NCBI GenBank assembly: GCA_002482505.1
Contig: DLGD01000033.1
Span: forward strand, 1 to 64,000
DNA from: Christensenella sp. UBA7703
GTDB lineage: Bacteria; Bacillota; Clostridia; Christensenellales; CAG-138
DNA length: 64,000 nucleotides
Reading direction: 5' to 3'
The notes below the pieces were generated by a model that was not told the DNA's origin, did no database searches, and worked only from the letters and a program-made list of their open reading frames with translations. This document shows, one piece after another, positions 59,504-64,000 of the stretch (position 1 is the stretch's first letter; each line of letters begins with the position of its first letter). The position numbers were made by a program, and so were the translations under genes.

Positions 59504-59526
59504 TTGTCTGCTATACTGTTAGACAA
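59504..59526. promoter_or_regulatory. Inverted repeat over a -10 box (operator candidate)
   Basis: TTGTCT (59504-59509) and AGACAA (59521-59526) form inverted half-sites around TATACT (59512-59517), a likely -10 box for the acetyltransferase gene downstream. A repressor bound here would block that promoter. Confidence 0.5.
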
Positions 59527-59549
59527 CATAGCCAAGCGGAGGGCAAGCC

Positions 59550-60026
59550 ATGTCTGCGCCGATTCAAATTAGATGCATGCAATATTCCGACCTGCCGCTT
59601 TTTCGCGAGTGGCTTTTTTTGCCGCATGTTGCAAAATGGTACCACGAACCGGAGGATTGGATTGCGGAGATTGAACAGCAGGACGGAGCGTTTGCGTTTG
59701 TGCGGCATTTTATCGCTGAAAGCGAAGAGAAAGCATTCGGTTTTGGCCAGTACTATCCCTATTGGCTGAGCGGCGAGGATTGGCACGGTTCCATTCCGCT
59801 GGAAGGGACATATAGCATCGACTATATGATCGGGGATCCTGCTTTTCTAAAAAAGGGATACGGCAGGCAGATCATTCTCTCCTTGCTGGACAAGATCAAA
59901 CAGGTGCCGGATGCAAGCCGCGTAATCGTCCAGCCAGAGCCGGAAAACGCGGCATCCTGCGGGGTGCTTCGCGCTTGCGGGTTCGTTTTTGACGAACCAA
60001 ACGGGGTATTTCTGCTCGCACTTTGA
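59550..60026 (+). CDS. GNAT acetyltransferase, AAC(6')-like
   Basis: The 158-residue protein resembles the RimJ/RimL or aminoglycoside 6'-N-acetyltransferase type. It has RCMQYSDLPLFREWLFLPHVAKWYHEPEDW, YSIDYMIGDPAFLKKGYGRQIILSLLDKI (acetyl-CoA loop) and VQPEPENAASCGVLRACGF. Drug acetylation cannot be claimed from sequence. GCGGAGG precedes the ATG, with an inverted repeat over the promoter. Confidence 0.78.
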   Translation: MSAPIQIRCMQYSDLPLFREWLFLPHVAKWYHEPEDWIAEIEQQDGAFAFVRHFIAESEEKAFGFGQYYPYWLSGEDWHGSIPLEGTYSIDYMIGDPAFLKKGYGRQIILSLLDKIKQVPDASRVIVQPEPENAASCGVLRACGFVFDEPNGVFLLAL

Positions 60027-60084
60027 TGTTTATGTGTGATACAATCTTTCAGGATAGAACGACATACGACAACAGGAGAATAGC

Positions 60085-60462
60085 ATGATCGATTTTCAAA
60101 ACGCAACGTTTCTCAAGCTCAAACCCGTTGCGGACAACACGTTTTCTTCCGTGATACTGCCGATGTTTATTCCGGGAGAAGAGATACTCTGTTCGTTCCA
60201 AACCATGCGGGACGGCGTGGTATTCACCAATAAGCGCATCTTTGCGATCAATGTGCAGGGCATTACCGGCAAGAAGAAAGATTTCACCTCGCTGCCGTAC
60301 AGCAAGATTCAGGCGTTTTCTGTTGAAACCGCGGGTATGCTTGACCTCGATAGCGAGTTGGAGCTTTGGTTCTCCGGCATGGGAAAGATCAAGTTTGAGT
60401 TTGTCAGCCGTGCGGATGTCTCCGGCATCTGCCGCATCATCTCCGGCTTTGTGCTGCAGTAA
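60085..60462 (+). CDS. Bacterial PH-domain-like protein
   Basis: The 125-residue protein follows a PH-like beta-barrel pattern: GEEILCSFQTMRDGVVFTNKRIFAINVQGITGKKKDFTSLPYSKIQAFSVETAG, then ELELWFSGMGKIKFEF and a C-terminal helix. It has no signal or membrane segment. The function is unknown. ACAGGAG precedes the ATG. Confidence 0.75.
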   Translation: MIDFQNATFLKLKPVADNTFSSVILPMFIPGEEILCSFQTMRDGVVFTNKRIFAINVQGITGKKKDFTSLPYSKIQAFSVETAGMLDLDSELELWFSGMGKIKFEFVSRADVSGICRIISGFVLQ

Positions 60463-60498
60463 ATAGTAGAGCGAATGAATTGATTGAGGTTTACAAGT

Positions 60499-60906
60499 AT
60501 GATGTTTGATCCATTTGATGGCGGCGGTTTTATGTTCACCGTCATACCCGCTCTTGTGGCAATCGGTTTTGTCACGATATTAGGTATCATCATTTTCCAA
60601 GTGGTGAAGGGCGCGCAGAGATGGAAGCGCAACAACGATTCACCCGTTTTGACGACGGATGCACGCGTCGTGACGAAGCGCGCGGACGTGAGCTATCATC
60701 ATCACATGAATAACATGAACGACTCAAACAACACAATGAATATGGGGTATTCCTCCACAAGTTATTTTGTGACGTTTGAGGTGCCCAGCGGGGATCGGAT
60801 GGAGCTTCCGGTACAAAGCGACGAATACGGCTTGCTGGTTGAAGGTGACGCAGGGAAGCTGACGTTTCAGGGCACGCGGTATTTGGGCTTCACACGCGTA
60901 AAATAA
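60499..60906 (+). CDS. DUF2500-type membrane-anchored protein
   Basis: The 135-residue protein has one transmembrane segment (MFTVIPALVAIGFVTILGIIIF) and a DUF2500-like domain. That domain contains DARVVTKRADVSYHHHM, a His/Asn/Met-rich loop, YFVTFEVPSGDRMELPV and GDAGKLTFQGTRYLGF. The His/Met-rich loop could bind a metal, but this is speculative. The ATG at 60499 was chosen for the GAGG upstream. Confidence 0.72.
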   Translation: MMFDPFDGGGFMFTVIPALVAIGFVTILGIIIFQVVKGAQRWKRNNDSPVLTTDARVVTKRADVSYHHHMNNMNDSNNTMNMGYSSTSYFVTFEVPSGDRMELPVQSDEYGLLVEGDAGKLTFQGTRYLGFTRVK

Positions 60907-60934
60907 TCTCCCGATGGTTTGACAGGGGCTTGGT

Positions 60935-61414
60935 ATGAATGTTCGAAGTACAGTGAAGGCGCTGATTTTGCACGAAGACAAGGTGTTGCTCAATCGATGC
61001 CGCGACGCAAACAACGGGGAGTATTTTTCTCTTCCCGGCGGCGGGCAGGAGCAATATGAAACCATGGCGGAGGCGATCCATCGGGAATGCCTCGAAGAAA
61101 CGGGATATTCCGTCGAGCCGGTTCGCTTCTCCGCACTGATGGAGGAGATCTGTCTCGATCCGTATATCCGCGCAAACTATCCGGACTATGCGCACAAGAT
61201 GCTGCATGTCTTCCTCTGCCGCCTGGCCACGACGGAACGGGTTGAGCCGACGGAGACGGACGAATCTCAGATTGCAATCGAGTGGGTGCGCGTGGAAGAC
61301 GTGGGAAACATCAAACTGCTGCCCGTGCAGGTGCATGCGGCGTTCTCGCAGCTGATCACGGAAGAAACACCTCTGTTTTTAGGGTCCGTTTATTTGGAGC
61401 GCAATCATGGCTGA
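60935..61414 (+). CDS. NUDIX hydrolase
   Basis: The 159-residue protein has a Nudix box (GGGQEQYETMAEAIHRECLEETGY, about residues 31-54) with the REcLEEtG core that binds the catalytic metal. It hydrolyses a nucleoside diphosphate derivative of unknown identity. It overlaps the following acetyltransferase gene by eight bases. Confidence 0.88.
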   Translation: MNVRSTVKALILHEDKVLLNRCRDANNGEYFSLPGGGQEQYETMAEAIHRECLEETGYSVEPVRFSALMEEICLDPYIRANYPDYAHKMLHVFLCRLATTERVEPTETDESQIAIEWVRVEDVGNIKLLPVQVHAAFSQLITEETPLFLGSVYLERNHG

Positions 61415-61952
61415 GTCAAACGATACCTGCACTCTCGTCAAACCCGACGAGACGATGCTAAACGAAATTGCGGCGTACCGCGCGGCGTTTCTTGCTACGG
61501 GAAGCAGCATGGACGGCACAGGCCCGCTGCGCCAGATGGAAGACCCGCTGGAGTGGGTCGAGCTTTGCTGCGCGGCGGAGCATAGGGAAACCACGCCGTC
61601 ACACTGGGTCCCATCCGAACAGTTTGTCTTCCTAAGGGAACACGACCACAAAATCGTCGGTATGACGCAGTTTCGGCATGAGTTCAATGACTTTCTGCGC
61701 GAGTTTGGCGGAAACATCGGCTATTCTGTACATCCAGACGAGCGCCAAAAAGGCTATGCCAAGCGCATGCTGAACGATTGCCTTGCGGTGTGCCGCGTGT
61801 TCGGGCTCGATCGCGTGCTGATCACCTGTCTTGTTGAAAACGAAGGAAGCAGGCGGACGATTCTCTCCTGCGGTGGTGTGTATGATAAGACGGTTTACTG
61901 CCAAAGAGACGATGTCAATCTCGAACGGTATTGGATATCGCTCCATAAGTGA
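61407..61952 (+). CDS. GNAT-family N-acetyltransferase
   Basis: The 181-residue protein has the GNAT acetyl-CoA motif (VHPDERQKGYAKRMLNDCLAVCR) and the strand-helix ending VLITCLVENEGSRRTILSCGGVYDKT. The N-terminal half has an LVKPDETMLNEIAAYRAAFL pattern of YkkB/predicted acetyltransferase type. It starts inside the NUDIX gene, and the TfoX-like gene follows after 12 bases. The substrate is unknown. Confidence 0.82.
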   Translation: MAESNDTCTLVKPDETMLNEIAAYRAAFLATGSSMDGTGPLRQMEDPLEWVELCCAAEHRETTPSHWVPSEQFVFLREHDHKIVGMTQFRHEFNDFLREFGGNIGYSVHPDERQKGYAKRMLNDCLAVCRVFGLDRVLITCLVENEGSRRTILSCGGVYDKTVYCQRDDVNLERYWISLHK

Positions 61953-61964
61953 AAGGAGAAGCGC

Positions 61965-62225
61965 ATGGGAGAACTGCAAAAACTGCCGAACATTGCGGAC
62001 AAGCTGGAAGCGCAACTGGTTGAGGTCGGAGTTGCGAGCATCGCCGCGCTCAAGAAGACGGGCAGCAGGGAAGCATGGTTGCGCATCGCCGCGATTGACC
62101 CTTCCGCGTGCTATATGCGTCTCTGCTCACTGGAAGGTGCGATTCAGGGCGTTCGCTGGCACAATCTGGACGATGCAACCAAGCAGCAGATGAAGGCGTT
62201 TTATCAGGAACACAAGCCAAGCTAA
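61965..62225 (+). CDS. TfoX C-terminal domain protein
   Basis: The 86-residue protein matches the helix-hairpin-helix-like TfoX/Sxy C-terminal domain: LQKLPNIADKLEAQLVEVGVASIAALKKTGSREAWLRI, then YMRLCSLEGAIQGVRWHNL. It lacks the N-terminal TfoX half. In gamma-proteobacteria Sxy controls competence; in Firmicutes these single-domain forms have no assigned role. AAAGGAG precedes the ATG. Confidence 0.83.
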   Translation: MGELQKLPNIADKLEAQLVEVGVASIAALKKTGSREAWLRIAAIDPSACYMRLCSLEGAIQGVRWHNLDDATKQQMKAFYQEHKPS

Positions 62226-62251
62226 ACACTGAAAACAACAACTCAAAAATG

Positions 62252-62279
62252 ACACCCGGATCACACCGGGTGTTTTTTT
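62252..62279 (+). terminator. Terminator after the TfoX-like gene
   Basis: ACACCCGG pairs with CCGGGTGT around ATCACA, followed by seven T residues. Confidence 0.92.
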
Positions 62280-62291
62280 GTAAAAAACTGC

Positions 62292-62346
62292 TTGACATTG
62301 TTCATCTAATGAATTAGACTGAATTTGTCTAAAATAATAGACTGAA
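62292..62346 (+). promoter_or_regulatory. blaI-like promoter with overlapping operator repeats
   Basis: TTGACA (62292-62297), 17 bases and TAGACT (62315-62320) form the promoter. TCTAAT/ATTAGA arms (62305-62318), a GTCTA/TAGAC inverted repeat (62327-62341) and two TAGACTGAAT direct copies (62315 and 62337) overlap or follow it. They are candidate sites for the BlaI-type repressor encoded downstream. Confidence 0.7.
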
Positions 62347-62395
62347 TAGATCGATAGAATTTATCAATATATGTCAAGAATGATTGGAGGAACGT

Positions 62396-62764
62396 ATGGA
62401 ACACGAAGTAGCGTTGACCAATGCAGACTGGCGGCTGATGGATATCGTTTGGGACCACGAGCCGGTTGAATCGCCGGAGCTCTGCCGCCTTGCGGAAGAA
62501 AAACTCGGCTGGAAGCGCACAACCACCTACACGGTACTCAAGCGTTTGAGTGAGAAGGGGTATCTTGCAAACAACGCTTCGGTGGTTGTTTCACAGATTG
62601 CTCGTGAGGAAGCGGGAAAACGCGAGGGCAATCAGATTGTCAGCCGCGGGTTCAAGGGCTCGCTGCCTGCATTTATCGCGGCTTTTTTAGACGGCAGCGG
62701 CATCTCCGGCGAAGAAGCGGAGCAGATTGAGCAGCTTTTGCGCGACTATCGTGGGAAGGAGTGA
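62396..62764 (+). CDS. BlaI/MecI/CopY-family repressor
   Basis: The 122-residue protein has the winged-helix of this family: LTNADWRLMDIVWDHEPVESPELCRLAEEKLGWKRTTTYTVLKRLSEKGYL. The RTTTYTVLKRL recognition helix is followed by a dimerisation tail. Family members repress beta-lactamase, mecA or copper genes and are cleaved or released on a sensor signal. GGAGG precedes the ATG. The sensor-protease gene follows after three bases. Confidence 0.9.
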   Translation: MEHEVALTNADWRLMDIVWDHEPVESPELCRLAEEKLGWKRTTTYTVLKRLSEKGYLANNASVVVSQIAREEAGKREGNQIVSRGFKGSLPAFIAAFLDGSGISGEEAEQIEQLLRDYRGKE

Positions 62765-62767
62765 CGC

Positions 62768-64000
62768 ATGAGCGGACTCTTCCGAACCGTGCTGAATATG
62801 AGCGTAACCGGTGGAATTGCTGCGCTTTGCGTGCTGCTGCTTCGGTTCCCGCTTAAGCGCGCGCCGCGATGGATTACCTGCGTGCTGTGGCTGGTCGTGT
62901 TCCTGCGATTGATCGTGCCGGTCAGCTTCTCGTCGCCTGTTTCATTGTTGGGCAGTGTTGGCGCGCCTGCGCCGACTAATGGTGTTGTGACCTATCTTTC
63001 GAGCGAGGAAATGCAAGCAGGAATGAGCACACGGCAGACAGTCCAAAGCGTAACAAACCAGAGCGTTGAGCGGTCGGCTTCTTTGACTCCAACACCGCAG
63101 GACAGCGCCGATCCGATTCAGATTTGGCTTGCGGTTGGTTCTGCGGTTTGGATTCTCGGAATCTGCGCGATTCTACTGAGTTCAGCCATATCCTATTTTC
63201 GCTTAAGCCGGCGCGTGCGGGATGCGGTATTTGTTGAGCCGGGTGTATTTGAAACGGATGCGGTCACATCGCCGTTCGTAATGGGCGTGCTTCATCCTCG
63301 CATCATTCTGCCAATCGGTATGTCTATGCAGGCACGGGAGCTTGTTTTGCTGCACGAGCGGTCGCATCTATTGCGGCTGGATCACCTTGTGAAACCCGCT
63401 GTATTCCTGATCGCATCGATCCATTGGTTCAATCCGCTGGCGTGGGTTGCATTCCGGTGTTTTTGCGATGATATGGAGGCGAGCTGCGACGAGCGCGCGG
63501 TGCGCTCGCTGGAGCGAAGCGAGATCGCAGCATATGGCGAAACGCTTCTGCGCTTTGGCACGCGGCAAATGCGGTTTGCGGGCGGGCCGCTTGCCTTTGG
63601 CGAACACTGCACGAAAGAGAGGATTGTCAACGTGCTAAACTATAAAAAACCTGTGTTTTGGGTTGTTGCTTTCGCGCTGATTGCGGCCGTCTCTGCGGCG
63701 GTTGTGCTTCTAGCGAACCCGATTGTTTCACCAAAACAAGCGATAGAACCTTCGATCAAAGAGATGGAACTGGGTCAAATGCGGGCGTCTGATTTTGACA
63801 AAGCAACGTACGATGTACCGGAAAATGATTCAAGTGGTTTGAGCTGGAGAGTAGGCGTTGGTTTGGGGTTAAATGTTGCGACGGTGGGTTTGGATATCAG
63901 CGTATTTGAACGAAAAAGCGTTTCCGCGGAAATGCTTGCTGACTTCGGGAACCAACTGGTAAACGGGCAAGCCTATATCCAAGCGTATCTCAAGCTAAAC
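62768..64000 (+). CDS. BlaR1/MecR1-like M56 sensor metallopeptidase (cut by window edge)
   Basis: The open reading frame from the ATG at 62768 runs 411 codons to the window end without a stop. It begins MSGLFRTVLNMSVTGGIAALCVLLLR and has several membrane helices. The M56 zinc-protease motif HERSH (LLHERSHLLRLDH) and the downstream DMEASCDERAV glutamate region follow. After another membrane helix (FWVVAFALIAAVSAAVVLL) an extracytoplasmic domain starts, which is where sensor domains differ. The sensor part is incomplete, so the inducer (beta-lactam or other) cannot be judged. It forms a BlaI-BlaR pair with the preceding gene. Confidence 0.88.
   Translation, partial: MSGLFRTVLNMSVTGGIAALCVLLLRFPLKRAPRWITCVLWLVVFLRLIVPVSFSSPVSLLGSVGAPAPTNGVVTYLSSEEMQAGMSTRQTVQSVTNQSVERSASLTPTPQDSADPIQIWLAVGSAVWILGICAILLSSAISYFRLSRRVRDAVFVEPGVFETDAVTSPFVMGVLHPRIILPIGMSMQARELVLLHERSHLLRLDHLVKPAVFLIASIHWFNPLAWVAFRCFCDDMEASCDERAVRSLERSEIAAYGETLLRFGTRQMRFAGGPLAFGEHCTKERIVNVLNYKKPVFWVVAFALIAAVSAAVVLLANPIVSPKQAIEPSIKEMELGQMRASDFDKATYDVPENDSSGLSWRVGVGLGLNVATVGLDISVFERKSVSAEMLADFGNQLVNGQAYIQAYLKLN

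Overview
The window looks like chromosomal DNA from an anaerobic, Gram-positive-type member of the Clostridia. I cannot place it to genus. Pointers are a complete D-ornithine (aminomutase) fermentation cluster, a tRNA-responsive T-box leader, a Spo0A-type DNA-binding domain, a glycyl radical enzyme with its activase, BlaI/BlaR-type and LytTR/DUF3021 regulators, strong Shine-Dalgarno sites and classical TTGACA/TATAAT promoters. No rRNA, CRISPR array, prophage or intact insertion sequence is visible.

Layout. 0-9.6 kb: a flavodoxin-like gene, a PHP hydrolase, then the ornithine cluster ord-ortA-ortB-oraS-oraE-mutL-like-orr on one strand. It would convert L-ornithine via D-ornithine, 2,4-diaminopentanoate and 2-amino-4-oxopentanoate to alanine and acetyl-CoA. 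9.6-23.8 kb: a Thr/Pro-repeat anchored protein, a PatB-type C-S lyase, an RHH protein with clpB, a lipoprotein, a T-box-controlled lone trpB, glmS, pyrG, an iron alcohol dehydrogenase and a receiverless Spo0A-like protein. 23.9-31 kb: a glycyl radical enzyme, its activase and a flavin-type split-barrel protein; a MITE-like element; nfo; an SDR; tRNA-Ser; an IS3-family transposase remnant. 31-38.4 kb: a membrane PIG-L deacetylase with a discoidin-like tail, and an aconitase-X / old-yellow-enzyme operon. 38.5-51.4 kb: housekeeping genes (DUF512 radical SAM, der, plsY, asd-dapA-dapB, hslO, an RlmL-like methyltransferase, a cofactor-independent phosphoglycerate mutase). DapB carries a C-terminal aspartokinase-type ACT module. 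51.5-64 kb: tRNA-Arg, tRNA-Ala and many small genes (GNATs, amino acid racemase, LytTR/DUF3021, HNH nuclease, oxidoreductase, prfC, NUDIX, TfoX C-domain), ending in a BlaI/BlaR1-like pair cut by the window edge.

The most unusual signal is a recurring '3-prime echo'. After the stop codon of a gene, a diverged second copy of that gene's last codons lies 50-75 bp downstream, differing mostly at synonymous positions. It is clear after der (17 codons, carrying the plsY ribosome-binding site and overlapping its start), ord (about 12 codons) and the RlmL-like gene (about 9 codons). The end of the glycyl radical enzyme gene is also part of a five-copy, ~52-bp tandem repeat. I interpret the first three as fossils of xenologous gene replacement or of deleted tandem copies, retained where the old 3-prime end holds a downstream start signal. 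This is inference. Other notable items are the DapB-ACT fusion, the receiverless Spo0A-like protein with upstream direct repeats, the T-box in front of a trpB without trpA, a 166-bp element with perfect 19-bp terminal inverted repeats, and a probable leaderless DUF512 gene.
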